A stretch of DNA of 64,000 nucleotides from the NCBI GenBank assembly GCA_965276955.1, contig CBDIBP010000007.1, positions 1 through 64,000 of the forward strand, in the 5' to 3' direction. Position 1 is the stretch's first letter. Each line of letters opens with the position of its first letter. Both the position numbers and the translations under genes were made by a program. This DNA is from JABDEZ01 sp965276955. Lineage in GTDB: Bacteria; Bacteroidota; Bacteroidia; Chitinophagales; Chitinophagaceae. This document shows, in pieces, positions 27,100 to 35,896 of the stretch. Under the pieces are notes generated by a model that ran no database searches, was not told where the DNA came from, and saw nothing but the letters and a program-made list of their open reading frames with translations.

Positions 27100-27140
27100 G
27101 GGAAATAACTTGTCTGCACAGACAGGTTATTTCCCTTTTA
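27100..27140 (+). terminator. Long hairpin terminator before kbl
   Basis: GGGAAATAAC plus TTGTCT pairs with AGACAG plus GTTATTTCCC, a 16-bp stem with one wobble pair and a 4-nt loop, then TTTTAATTATTTT. Probably ends the TonB receptor message. Confidence 0.75.
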
Positions 27141-27147
27141 ATTATTT

Positions 27148-27155
27148 TACATTTG
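27148..27155 (+). promoter_or_regulatory. Putative -7 box for kbl
   Basis: TACATTTG, an exact TAnnTTTG match, 18 nt before the kbl ATG. No TTG lies at the right distance because the preceding terminator occupies that space. Confidence 0.4.
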
Positions 27156-27173
27156 CCCTCAAATAGTATATAT

Positions 27174-28364
27174 ATGCCAAGCGCCAGCTTCTACGAGCGA
27201 ATACAAAAAGAACTGCAGGAAATAAAAGATGCCGGACTATTCAAACAGGAGCGCATCATAGCTTCGCCACAAGGTGCGGAGATAACCGTGAATGGCCGCA
27301 CAGTGCTCAACTTTTGCGCCAACAACTACCTGGGCCTCTCAAGCCACCCCAAGGTGATAGCAGCTGCCCACCAGGCCATTGATGATCGTGGCTATGGCAT
27401 GAGCAGTGTGCGCTTCATCTGCGGCACACAGGATATACACAAAGAACTGGAAGCCAAAATAGCTACCTTCCTGGGTACAGAAGATACCATATTATATGTT
27501 GCCTGCTTTGATGCCAATGGTGGCGTGTTCGAGCCTCTACTAGGCGAGGACGATGCCATCATCAGCGATGCGCTTAACCACGCTTCTATTATAGATGGTG
27601 TGCGCCTCACCAAGTGCCGCCGTGCGCGCTACGAGCACAACAATATGGCCGACCTGGAAGCACAGCTACAGGCGCAGGCCGATGCACGTACTCGCATCAT
27701 TGTTACCGATTCTGTGTTCAGCATGGATGGCACCATAGCCCAGCTGGACAAAATATGCGATCTCGCCGATAAATATGATGCGCTGGTGATGATAGACGAA
27801 AGTCACTCATCGGGCTTCATGGGCAAGACCGGCCGTGGCGTGCACGAGCTGTGTGGCGTTATGGGTCGTATCGATATCATTACAGGCACCTTGGGCAAGG
27901 CCTTAGGTGGTGCATCGGGTGGCTTCACCAGTGGTAAAAAAGAAATAATAGAAATGCTGCGCCAGCGCAGCCGTCCATACTTGTTCTCTAATACTGTAGC
28001 GCCATCGGTAGTAGGTGCTTCCATAGCTGTCCTCGACCTGCTGAGCGAGACCACCGAACTACGCGACAAGCTGGAAGAGAACACTACTTATTTCCGCAAG
28101 CAGATGACCGATGCCGGTTTCGATATTAAGCCCGGCACCCACGCTATTGCACCGCTCATGCTGTACGATGCAGTTGTAGCCCAGCAATTCGCTGCCAAGC
28201 TATTGGAAGAAGGTATTTACGTTATCGGGTTCTTCTACCCCGTAGTGCCTAAAGGTCAGGCACGCATCCGCGTACAGATATCTGCCGGCCACGAACGTCA
28301 CCACCTGGATAAGGCAATTGCTGCTTTCACCAAAGTAGGTAAGGAGTTAGGGGTCATCAAATAA
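27174..28364 (+). CDS. kbl: Glycine C-acetyltransferase (2-amino-3-ketobutyrate CoA ligase)
   Basis: PLP enzyme that splits 2-amino-3-ketobutyrate with CoA into glycine and acetyl-CoA in threonine breakdown. 396 residues, the usual length. Landmarks are FCANNYLGLSSHP, the PLP-ring region IVTDSVFSMDGTIA and MIDESHSSGFMG, and the Schiff-base lysine in GTLGKALGGASGG (Lys242). ATG at 27174 (MPSASFYERIQKEL) was chosen; the frame is open further upstream through the palindromic spacer. No threonine dehydrogenase gene is adjacent. Confidence 0.93.
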   Translation: MPSASFYERIQKELQEIKDAGLFKQERIIASPQGAEITVNGRTVLNFCANNYLGLSSHPKVIAAAHQAIDDRGYGMSSVRFICGTQDIHKELEAKIATFLGTEDTILYVACFDANGGVFEPLLGEDDAIISDALNHASIIDGVRLTKCRRARYEHNNMADLEAQLQAQADARTRIIVTDSVFSMDGTIAQLDKICDLADKYDALVMIDESHSSGFMGKTGRGVHELCGVMGRIDIITGTLGKALGGASGGFTSGKKEIIEMLRQRSRPYLFSNTVAPSVVGASIAVLDLLSETTELRDKLEENTTYFRKQMTDAGFDIKPGTHAIAPLMLYDAVVAQQFAAKLLEEGIYVIGFFYPVVPKGQARIRVQISAGHERHHLDKAIAAFTKVGKELGVIK

Positions 28365-28383
28365 TATCTGATCTTATTAATAA

Positions 28384-28417
28384 AAAAACGGGGCTGAAAA
28401 TTTTCAGCCCCGTTTTT
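28384..28417 (+). terminator. Terminator of kbl
   Basis: AAAAACGGGGCTGAAAA is followed directly by its exact complement ending CCCCGTTTTT, a 17-bp self-complementary hairpin 20 nt after the stop. Confidence 0.88.
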
Positions 28418-28851
28418 GTGCAACCCTCTCTTTCCCTACCCTTGTCCGTGCCCCACCCCACCCATCCCGCTAGGCAACACCCAAATTTGTGGACATCTTT
28501 ATTTGGAAACCCCTACTCCCATATCGTATCTTGCCTGCAATAAAAGCGGTAGATAGACATAAAAAACGTTGAAGATGTGGGCCGCACAAATTTCCGGTAT
28601 CGGTAAAAAGCGGAAAGAAAAGAAATTTATCTTAAAACGCATATAAGCCACTACGGCTATTTTTAGGGTAGCCTCTCGTCAGAAATAACAAATTTTATTT
28701 TTTCTTACCGGTCGGTAATTTTGATAAAGGTCGGAGGGTTGCACAATTATAGACAGCTCAATTGTCGCATTACCGCATTATCGTATTACCACACCCCTTA
28801 CCATCACCCGATTTTTAACTATTTTCGCAGCCTTACATTTTATATACACTT
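28418..28851. other. Intergenic region before alaS
   Basis: About 430 nt with a C-rich left part (28420-28490) and an AT-rich right part. No coding frame, RNA family or full promoter was recognised. A weak -7-like TATTTTCG lies near 28819, about 30 nt before alaS. Confidence 0.4.
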
Positions 28852-31479
28852 ATGCTCACTGCCAACGAGATACGCCAGCAGTTCCTCGATTTCTTCCGCG
28901 ACAAAGGACACCATGTAGTGCCCTCTGCGCCTATTGTCATAAAGAACGATCCTACCCTGTTGTTCACCAACGCGGGTATGAACCAATTCAAAGATTACTT
29001 CCTGGGCAACCGCGCACCAGAATATACCCGCGTGGCCGATACCCAAAAATGCCTGCGCGTAAGCGGCAAGCACAACGACCTGGAAGAAGTGGGAGTAGAT
29101 ACCTACCACCATACCATGTTCGAGATGCTGGGCAACTGGAGCTTTGGCGACTACTTTAAAAACGAAGCCATAGAGTGGAGCTGGGAACTGCTCACAGAGG
29201 TATACAAGATACCCAAGGACCGCCTGTATGTTACCTACTTCCAGGGCGATGCAGCCGAAAAGCTGGACCGCGACGATGAAGCGTATGAATTGTGGAAGCA
29301 ATACGTGGCCGAAGACCGCATCATCCCCGGCAACAAGAAAGACAACTTCTGGGAAATGGGCGATACCGGCCCATGTGGCCCATGCTCCGAGATACACGTG
29401 GATTGCCGCACAGACGATGAGCGCGCACAAAGCAGCGGTCGCGACCTGGTGAATGCAGACCACCCGCAGGTGATAGAGATATGGAACAACGTGTTCATGC
29501 AGTACAATCGCCTGAAGGATAGCAGCCTGCAGCCCCTCCCTGCTCGCCATGTGGATACAGGTATGGGACTGGAGCGCCTGGTGCGCGTGCTGCAAGGCAA
29601 GCAAAGCAACTATGATACCGACCTGTTCACCGGCACCATAGCCCACGTAGAGCAGATAACGCAAAAGAAATACGGTTTTACAGATAGCAAGGCCGATGTG
29701 GCTTTCCGTGTACTGGCCGATCATATACGTGCTATAAGCTTCACTATTGCCGATGGGCAACTGCCATCAAATACAGGTGCCGGTTATGTCATCCGCCGCA
29801 TACTGCGCAGGGCTGTTCGTTACTACTATACGTATCTCGATCATAAGCACCCTTTACTGCACAAACTGGTGCCGGTATTGGCTACGCAATTCGAGCATGT
29901 GTTCCCCGAACTGCAACACCAGGTAGACCTGGTGAGCAAAGTAATAAAGGAAGAAGAAGATGCCTTCCTGCGCACGCTCGATAAAGGACTGAAGAAGATA
30001 GACGATATAGTAGCCGATACCAAGGCGCAGCAAACGCATATCATAAACGGTAAAGCTGCTTTTGAATTGTACGACACCTATGGCTTTCCAATAGACCTTA
30101 CCCGCCTTATAGGCTCAGAACATGGGCTGGAAGTGGACGAAGCTGCTTTCGATAGTGAGATGCTGCAACAGAAGACCCGCAGTCGTGCTGCCGGTGTGCT
30201 GGACACCGACGACTGGATAGTGGTGCGCGAAGGCGGCGCCACGCACTTTGTAGGGTACGATAGCACCCAGGCAACAGCACAGGTACTCAAATACCGCAGT
30301 ATACGGGCCAAGGGCAAAGAAAGCTACCAGGTGGTGCTGGATACCACACCGTTCTATGCCGAAAGCGGCGGTCAGGTAGGCGATACCGGTACACTACTGT
30401 TTGGCGATGAGGCGATCACCGTCACCGATACCCGTAAGGAGAACAACCTGACCATACACTTTACCGATGCACTACCTGCTGATATAGAAGCACAGGTACA
30501 TGCTACCATAGATGCAAGCAAGCGCCTGCACACCGCAGTACACCACAGCGCCACCCACCTGCTGCATGCAGCGCTGCGCCAGGTGCTGGGAACACACGTA
30601 GCACAAAAAGGCTCCTTAGTAAATGAGGATTACCTGCGTTTCGACTTCTCCCACTTTGCAAAAGTGACCGATGAGGAGCTGGTGCTGATAGAAAATATAG
30701 TGAACGCCAAGATACGCGAGAACGTACCTGTGGTCATCAAAGAAATGACCAAGGACGAGGCCGTGGCTATGGGTGCCATGGCACTGTTTGGCGAGAAGTA
30801 TGGCAACGTAGTGCGCGTAGTAATGATGGACCCTGGCTATAGCATAGAGCTATGTGGTGGTACCCACGTAGGTGCTACCGGGCAGCTGGGTTTTTTTAAG
30901 ATAACCAGCGAGGCAGCAGTAGCAGCAGGTGTGCGCCGTATAGAGGCAGTAAGCGGCAAAGCGGCAGCAGAATATGTGAATGATAAATTGCTGCAACTGC
31001 ACCAGGTAGGCACCTTGCTGAAAAGCACTAAAGACCCCATTAAAGCAATTGAAAAACTTTACGAAGAAAAGAGCCAGCTGGAGAAACATGTAGAAAGCAT
31101 GGAGGCTCGTCAGTTGGTAGGCATCCGTAACGAGGTGCTTACTAAGGATGAGATCATCAACCAGGTAACTTTTGTAGGCACTATAGTGAACGTAAGCAAC
31201 GGCGATGCCCTGAAAAAGCTTTGCCTGGACGTAAAAGCCCACCTGAACGACCACGTGATAGTGCTGTGCAGCAATATAGATGGTAAAGCATTTGTAGCCG
31301 TAGGCATAGCCGATAGCGTTGTGGCAGCCAAGGGCCTTGACGCAGGCAAGATAATAAAGGACATAGTAGCCCCGCTCATAAAAGGCGGCGGCGGCGGACA
31401 GAAAACAATGGCCACAGCCGGCGGTCAGTTTACGGGCAACCTGCAAGCCGTTATAGATGCAGTAAGGAGCATGTTGTAA
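28852..31479 (+). CDS. alaS: Alanine--tRNA ligase
   Basis: 875 residues, full length. The catalytic class II domain starts MLTANEIRQQFLDFF and includes TLLFTNAGMNQFKDYFLG and the motif 2 region TFEMLGNWSFGDYF-like HTMFEMLGNWSFGDY. The editing domain shows HHSATHLLHAALRQVLG (HxxxH), with the second metal ligands in YSIELCGGTHVGATG. The C-Ala domain with GGGGGQKTMATAGG ends the protein. It charges tRNA-Ala, an intact gene of which lies at 48302-48374. Confidence 0.97.
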   Translation: MLTANEIRQQFLDFFRDKGHHVVPSAPIVIKNDPTLLFTNAGMNQFKDYFLGNRAPEYTRVADTQKCLRVSGKHNDLEEVGVDTYHHTMFEMLGNWSFGDYFKNEAIEWSWELLTEVYKIPKDRLYVTYFQGDAAEKLDRDDEAYELWKQYVAEDRIIPGNKKDNFWEMGDTGPCGPCSEIHVDCRTDDERAQSSGRDLVNADHPQVIEIWNNVFMQYNRLKDSSLQPLPARHVDTGMGLERLVRVLQGKQSNYDTDLFTGTIAHVEQITQKKYGFTDSKADVAFRVLADHIRAISFTIADGQLPSNTGAGYVIRRILRRAVRYYYTYLDHKHPLLHKLVPVLATQFEHVFPELQHQVDLVSKVIKEEEDAFLRTLDKGLKKIDDIVADTKAQQTHIINGKAAFELYDTYGFPIDLTRLIGSEHGLEVDEAAFDSEMLQQKTRSRAAGVLDTDDWIVVREGGATHFVGYDSTQATAQVLKYRSIRAKGKESYQVVLDTTPFYAESGGQVGDTGTLLFGDEAITVTDTRKENNLTIHFTDALPADIEAQVHATIDASKRLHTAVHHSATHLLHAALRQVLGTHVAQKGSLVNEDYLRFDFSHFAKVTDEELVLIENIVNAKIRENVPVVIKEMTKDEAVAMGAMALFGEKYGNVVRVVMMDPGYSIELCGGTHVGATGQLGFFKITSEAAVAAGVRRIEAVSGKAAAEYVNDKLLQLHQVGTLLKSTKDPIKAIEKLYEEKSQLEKHVESMEARQLVGIRNEVLTKDEIINQVTFVGTIVNVSNGDALKKLCLDVKAHLNDHVIVLCSNIDGKAFVAVGIADSVVAAKGLDAGKIIKDIVAPLIKGGGGGQKTMATAGGQFTGNLQAVIDAVRSML

Positions 31480-31505
31480 TTACTAAAAGCTAATAGGAAT
31501 AAGGT

Positions 31506-31523
31506 AGACACTGTCTGATGAAT
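31506..31523 (-). repeat. Inverted copy of the DUF1016 gene repeat, upstream of that gene
   Basis: AGACACTGTCTGATGAAT is the exact reverse complement of 31874-31891 in the second internal repeat of the downstream gene. It lies 47 nt before the presumed ATG at 31570. It could be an operator or a recombination partner. Confidence 0.75.
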
Positions 31524-31569
31524 ATATATTACTATTTTAGGGTATCGTTCTAACAGTAATAAGTAGTGT

Positions 31570-32710
31570 ATGAACCTGCATACTGGTATCGAGCATAAAA
31601 AATATTGATGCTTCCCTGAAACAGGAAGCCAATAAAGCCGTGAACCGTTTGCTTACCATCCGGAACTGGCTCATTGGCTACTACATTATAGAATACGAAC
31701 AAAAAGGAGAGGACAAAGCTAAATACGGCGATGGTCTATTAGAGATCTTATCTGATTCTTTGCGGGTAAAAGGCTTGTCTGTTACCGCTTTACGCACCAA
31801 CCGCTTGTTTTATATTCAATTTATAAACATTCGTCAGACAGTGTCTGCTGAATTACAAAATAACCTAATGGGAATTCATCAGACAGTGTCTGCTGAATTA
31901 CAAAATAATATAATAGGAATTGCGCAGACAGTGTCTGTGCAATTGATTAAACAAGAAGATACGCCTACAGCTTTGTCTTATGAAGACAAGTTAAATGAGA
32001 AAATAATAAACAAACTTTCCTTTTCACATATCACATTATTACTTCCCATTGAGCAGGCTCAAAAACGTGCCTTCTACGCCATAGAAGCTATAAAAGGTAC
32101 TTGGAGCGTACGGGAACTGAAAAGGCAGATCAACTCGTTGCTCTACGAAAGAAGTGGTATCTCTAAAAAGCCGGAGCAACTACTGGAGATGCTGAATGAG
32201 ACAGCAGAAGTATTACCGCAGACGTTTGTAAAAGACATATACACTTTTGAGTTCTTAGGGTTGCCTACTAAAGATGCAGTAGAAGAGAATGATCTTGAAA
32301 TTGCCTTGCTGGATCACTTGCAAAACTTTCTCCTGGAGATGGGGCATGGCTTTTGTCTGGAAGCAAGACAAAAAAGAATATTGATAGGCGATGAGTATTT
32401 CTTTATCGATATTGTTTTTTACCACCGTGTGCTGAAATGCCATGTACTAATAGAACTGAAAGTAGAAGAGTTCACACACAACAACGCCGGACAACTCAAT
32501 ACTTATCTCAATTATTATAAGAAGGAAGTACAACGTGCTGATGATAACCCTCCTATAGGTATACTGCTGGTAACCAATAAGAACGAGACCCTTGTAGAAT
32601 ATGCCACAGCGGGAATGGACGAATTGCTATTTGTAAGAAAATATAAATTAGAGCTTCCCGACAAAGCTGAACTGGAATCGTTCCTCAGGCAGGAGTTGAG
32701 AAACTTATAA
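31570..32710 (+). CDS. DUF1016 / YhcG-like PDDEXK nuclease family protein, start separated by a poly-A frame break
   Basis: DUF1016-family protein (YhcG-type, PDDEXK nuclease fold), about 379 residues. N-terminal domain: NWLIGYYIIEYEQKGEDKAK and GLLEILSDSLRVKGLS. Then a 15-residue repeat (IRQTVSAELQNNLMG, three copies), the linker FSHITLLLPIEQ, and the nuclease domain with FFIDIVFYHRVLKCHVLIEL, which holds the acidic D and ExK-like residues (IELKVEEF). The family is linked to DNA processing and mobile elements; the substrate is unknown. The open frame starts at a GTG (31640), but sense-looking sequence extends upstream to an ATG at 31570 (MNLHTGIEHK) that is one base out of frame because of an A6 run at 31597-31602. 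Confidence 0.8.
31829..31950 (+). repeat. Three 45-nt tandem repeats inside the DUF1016 gene
   Basis: Copies start at 31829, 31874 and 31919, exactly 45 nt apart, the third incomplete. Each holds the near-palindrome CAGACAGTGTCTG (31835, 31880, 31925). They encode IRQTVSAELQNNLMG, IHQTVSAELQNNIIG and IAQTVSVQLIKQEDT. Confidence 0.9.
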
Positions 32711-32730
32711 GTTCATGTTGTCATAATGAT

Positions 32731-33258
32731 ATGGGTATGGCAAAGTTGTTTAGAACAGCGCTTGTTATCTTACTTATTGCAGCACCGGCCAGCAGCCGCG
32801 CGCAGCAGACCATTACCTTAAAAAAGCTGTGGATAGAGCCACAGGTGACCGTGCTCTTTGGCGACTACCGCCTGCTGTTCACCATAAAGGATATTGAAAA
32901 AGCCATGCAGCTATTGCCCACAAGCGACCAGGCACTTTATGGTGCCAGCGCTGCACTGGACAAGAATAGGACATACACCATAGAACTACTGCCGGGGCGA
33001 AGAACAGAATACCGCTTCCCGCTGCAAGGTATCATGCAGAATGCTGTTGGTGGATTTTTGCTCTACAGGGGCCATGCCGCAGTAATGAAGGGCAGGCACA
33101 AAGAGCTGCGTAGCATAGACATCAAGTTTGGCCCTCCTGTAGATATGGATGGTTACAGCACAGTGTCTGTTACCGCATATGACCCCAAAGACGGCGCAAT
33201 GATATTTTCAGGCGTAATGAATGCGGAGATGTATTATAAAGACCTGGGGCTGGATTGA
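32731..33258 (+). CDS. Hypothetical secreted protein
   Basis: 175 residues with a signal peptide (MAKLFRTALVILLIAAPASS, cut near RAQ). The mature part is small, probably beta-rich, with no recognised domain; no lipobox and no T9SS tail were seen, so a periplasmic location is likely. Start at 32731 (MGMAKLF) with 32737 as an alternative. Its last 25 nt overlap the convergent GNAT gene. Confidence 0.7.
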   Translation: MGMAKLFRTALVILLIAAPASSRAQQTITLKKLWIEPQVTVLFGDYRLLFTIKDIEKAMQLLPTSDQALYGASAALDKNRTYTIELLPGRRTEYRFPLQGIMQNAVGGFLLYRGHAAVMKGRHKELRSIDIKFGPPVDMDGYSTVSVTAYDPKDGAMIFSGVMNAEMYYKDLGLD

Positions 33259-33698
33259 TCGGTAAGTACCTTTGCCATCACCACGTGCGGTATGCCTACT
33301 TCTGTGAACTCACCGCTTACTATCTCATAGTTCAGCTTGCTATAGAAATCGCGGGCTACTATACGGGCATGCAGCACCATCTTTTTAAAGCCTTCCTGTA
33401 TCGCGAATTGCTCAGCATGCTGTACCAGCGACCTGCCCACACCTGTACCTTGATATTGCGGATACACTGCCATCTGGCGCAGCTTTATCACATCGGCATC
33501 AATGGGGTGCAGCATTACGCAGCCTATCACTTGCCCGCCTGCTGCAGCAGTAAAGATAAGGTCTTCAGCATCCATGTTCAGGTCCTCATTTTTTAGGGAC
33601 ATGCCCAGGGGTTGGCGCAATACTTCTTCCCGTACCTCCCACACCTGCTGGTAGTTGGGGTGCCTGCTGTTTATCAATTCTATATCGATGTCGTCCAT
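33234..33698 (-). CDS. GNAT-family N-acetyltransferase
   Basis: 154 residues. The acetyl-CoA-binding motif A is clear: QMAVYPQYQGTGVGRSLVQH (Q/RxxGxG/A as QYQGTGVG). The later stretch ARIVARDFYSKLNYE is the usual motif B with the conserved Tyr. The substrate cannot be inferred. It ends inside the convergent hypothetical gene and starts 4 nt after the stop of the VWA gene, so it may be co-transcribed with it. Confidence 0.85.
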   Translation of the reverse strand: MDDIDIELINSRHPNYQQVWEVREEVLRQPLGMSLKNEDLNMDAEDLIFTAAAGGQVIGCVMLHPIDADVIKLRQMAVYPQYQGTGVGRSLVQHAEQFAIQEGFKKMVLHARIVARDFYSKLNYEIVSGEFTEVGIPHVVMAKVLTDQSSPRSL

Positions 33699-33702
33699 AG
33701 GG

Positions 33703-35799
33703 TTACTTTATCTCTACTTCGGTTACGGCGTTGCTCTTTACATTAAAGGTCACCATGCTTTCTGCTACAGTAGGCAGGTTCACATTTTTGAAGAAGTGCG
33801 CCTGGTAGGTACCCGGCTGCAGCTGTAGTTTCTGGCTGGCTGGGTTACCACTTATCTCTATGGTATGGAATTTCGCATACTTGTCGCCCAGTGGGGTATA
33901 CAAGCTCACATTGCCCAGCTTGTTCTGATTGGTGAACTGCACAAAGCCAGGCTGCTCTATACTCAGTATCGATTCAGATCCCGGGTCTACATCCACGTTC
34001 CTGCGCGATATGGGCAACGTGTTTATTTCTACAAAATAATTCCCCGGATCGTAGTTGATCTGTGCAGTACATTTTTGTGTTATCACCGGGCCACCTCTGT
34101 CTGTTCGCAACACCACCACCGCCCTGAACTCGGTCATAGGCCTGTTGGGCGCACCTGCATATTCAAACTTCAGTGTGCCAGAGCTTACTACCACATATAT
34201 CTTGTTGGTCTTGTTGGGCTGCACGGTTATGCTGCGCATTATCATGGTGCTCTTGCCACCCATCACTATATTGTAGTTGCCTTCTTTTAGTGGTTGTGCA
34301 TCGGGCTTGTTGGTAGCATCCAGCGTGCGGTAGAATTGTGATACGGTGTTGCCACTTGGCGGATCCTGCACTGTTATCTGTGGTGATGTGTTGTAAAACT
34401 TGCCATGGCCATCGGTTAGGTATATCTCAACTGTAGTTTCTTTAGCGTCTATCGTTTCTATAGTAAAGGGAACTATCTTGGCCGCGGTAGGCATGCCAGG
34501 TACTATAGCAGGTGTAATAGCCGGCTTAGTTGGTTTAGCAGGTTTCTTTACCACAATTGGTTTGACTGGCACAGGCTGGGGGGCAGGGGGCGCCACTACT
34601 ACAGGTATAGGATCTGGCGGTATAGTAGCCAATACGGGCGTAGGCACGCTGGCGCGTACCAATGGAATGTACTCATCAGAAAAGTAGCTGAGTTCCTTTA
34701 GGGTGCGCGACCGTGCTATTTTACTTATGTTTGTTTTAGGTGGCATTGACGGCGCAGGTGGTACCACAACGGGCGGCGGCGGAGCTACCACTGGTGCTGG
34801 CGGGGGTACTTGCACCACTGTTGGCTCTTTCTCTATTTTGGCCAGTATAGGCTTCGGTACACTGAAGGTTTTTATGGCAGAGAATTTTCGCACAAAACTT
34901 GTCTCTACAAGCGTTCTAATGGGTTCTAACTTTGCTATCACCACTTTCTCCGGTACTGGTGGGGGTACCACTACAGGTGGTGGCACTACTACTACTACAG
35001 GTTTGAGGGTATCTATTTTAGGTTGTGGCTTGGGTGCCTCTATCACCGGTTGTGGTTTGGGCTTTGGTGCTGCTACTACTGGCAGTGCTACAGGTATTTT
35101 CTTTACCAGCATATTGGTGTCTGTGATCACCGGTCTTAGCATGGGGCGGTAACTCTGTACTATGGTACTCACCGCACCGGGAATATCTTTATTGGCAATT
35201 ACCTGCAGGTAGTTGCCCAGGCAGTCGTACTCGGTGCGCAGGGGTGCGTAGTCTACCAGGCTTACTATGTAGGGCTTAAAGTTGATCTTGCGGGCCAGCA
35301 GCGTCTTCACCACATCGCATATATTGCCACCGCAGCTTTCGCCGCCATCGGTAATAAGCACTATACTATAAGCGTACTTCCACTCGTCGCCCAGGTCGTT
35401 CTCGGCAGCTTCTTTAAGAGCATAGGCTATGGGGGTAACGCCAAGTGGAGTGATATTGGCTAACCTCAGCGACATCTGTGTATAGTTGTCCTTGCTGAAC
35501 ATTACTTCGTTCTTGGTATCGAAGCAGTTGTTCTCGGGAACGGTATATTGGTGCCCAAATACGCGCAATGAGAATTCTACCTGGTCGTTCACCTTGTACA
35601 CACTGTCCATCAGGTTAAGGATGATACGGTCTGCAACCTGGTAGCGCTTGTCTTTGTCACCCCACTTGCTTATCATACTGCTCGACTCATCAAGCAGTAT
35701 CAGGATGCGTGGGGCCTTCAGGTCGGGAGTTGATTGGGCAATAGCAACAGTACCGGTAAAGGAAAGAAGGAGTATATATAATAAAAGGTATAACCGCAT
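33703..35799 (-). CDS. Secreted von Willebrand factor A-domain protein with proline-rich linkers
   Basis: 698 residues. Signal peptide MRLYLLLYILLLSFTGTVAI. The VWA domain (residues about 30-220) has the MIDAS motif in ILLDESSSM (DxSxS) and VLITDGGESCGG. Residues about 240-480 are Pro/Val/Lys-rich (PKPKPQP, VVVPPPVVVPPP), and contain two related segments that end VPKPILAKI and VPTPVLATI. The C-terminal third has beta-sandwich-like repeats (EGNYNIVMGGKS, PGNYFVEIN, PGTYQAHFF). Probably a periplasmic or surface binding protein; partner unknown. No lipobox or T9SS tail. Confidence 0.82.
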   Translation of the reverse strand: MRLYLLLYILLLSFTGTVAIAQSTPDLKAPRILILLDESSSMISKWGDKDKRYQVADRIILNLMDSVYKVNDQVEFSLRVFGHQYTVPENNCFDTKNEVMFSKDNYTQMSLRLANITPLGVTPIAYALKEAAENDLGDEWKYAYSIVLITDGGESCGGNICDVVKTLLARKINFKPYIVSLVDYAPLRTEYDCLGNYLQVIANKDIPGAVSTIVQSYRPMLRPVITDTNMLVKKIPVALPVVAAPKPKPQPVIEAPKPQPKIDTLKPVVVVVPPPVVVPPPVPEKVVIAKLEPIRTLVETSFVRKFSAIKTFSVPKPILAKIEKEPTVVQVPPPAPVVAPPPPVVVPPAPSMPPKTNISKIARSRTLKELSYFSDEYIPLVRASVPTPVLATIPPDPIPVVVAPPAPQPVPVKPIVVKKPAKPTKPAITPAIVPGMPTAAKIVPFTIETIDAKETTVEIYLTDGHGKFYNTSPQITVQDPPSGNTVSQFYRTLDATNKPDAQPLKEGNYNIVMGGKSTMIMRSITVQPNKTNKIYVVVSSGTLKFEYAGAPNRPMTEFRAVVVLRTDRGGPVITQKCTAQINYDPGNYFVEINTLPISRRNVDVDPGSESILSIEQPGFVQFTNQNKLGNVSLYTPLGDKYAKFHTIEISGNPASQKLQLQPGTYQAHFFKNVNLPTVAESMVTFNVKSNAVTEVEIK

Positions 35800-35896
35800 G
35801 AATAGTATAGCTGTACGGGCAAACCTACGCTAATTGCCTAAGAATAGAAAAATAATGCCAGTTCATGAAACAATTGTGACGCATGATATACTTTAC

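Noticed and set aside
26949..27173. Upstream extension of kbl
   Set aside because: It runs through the palindromic spacer and terminator; the ATG at 27174 gives the standard protein.
28840..29760. 306-residue open frame antisense to alaS
   Set aside because: It mirrors the alaS coding frame, has no recognisable domain or start context, and is a codon-composition shadow.
31829..31950. CRISPR-like repeats
   Set aside because: They are in-frame 45-nt coding repeats within one gene, not repeat-spacer units.
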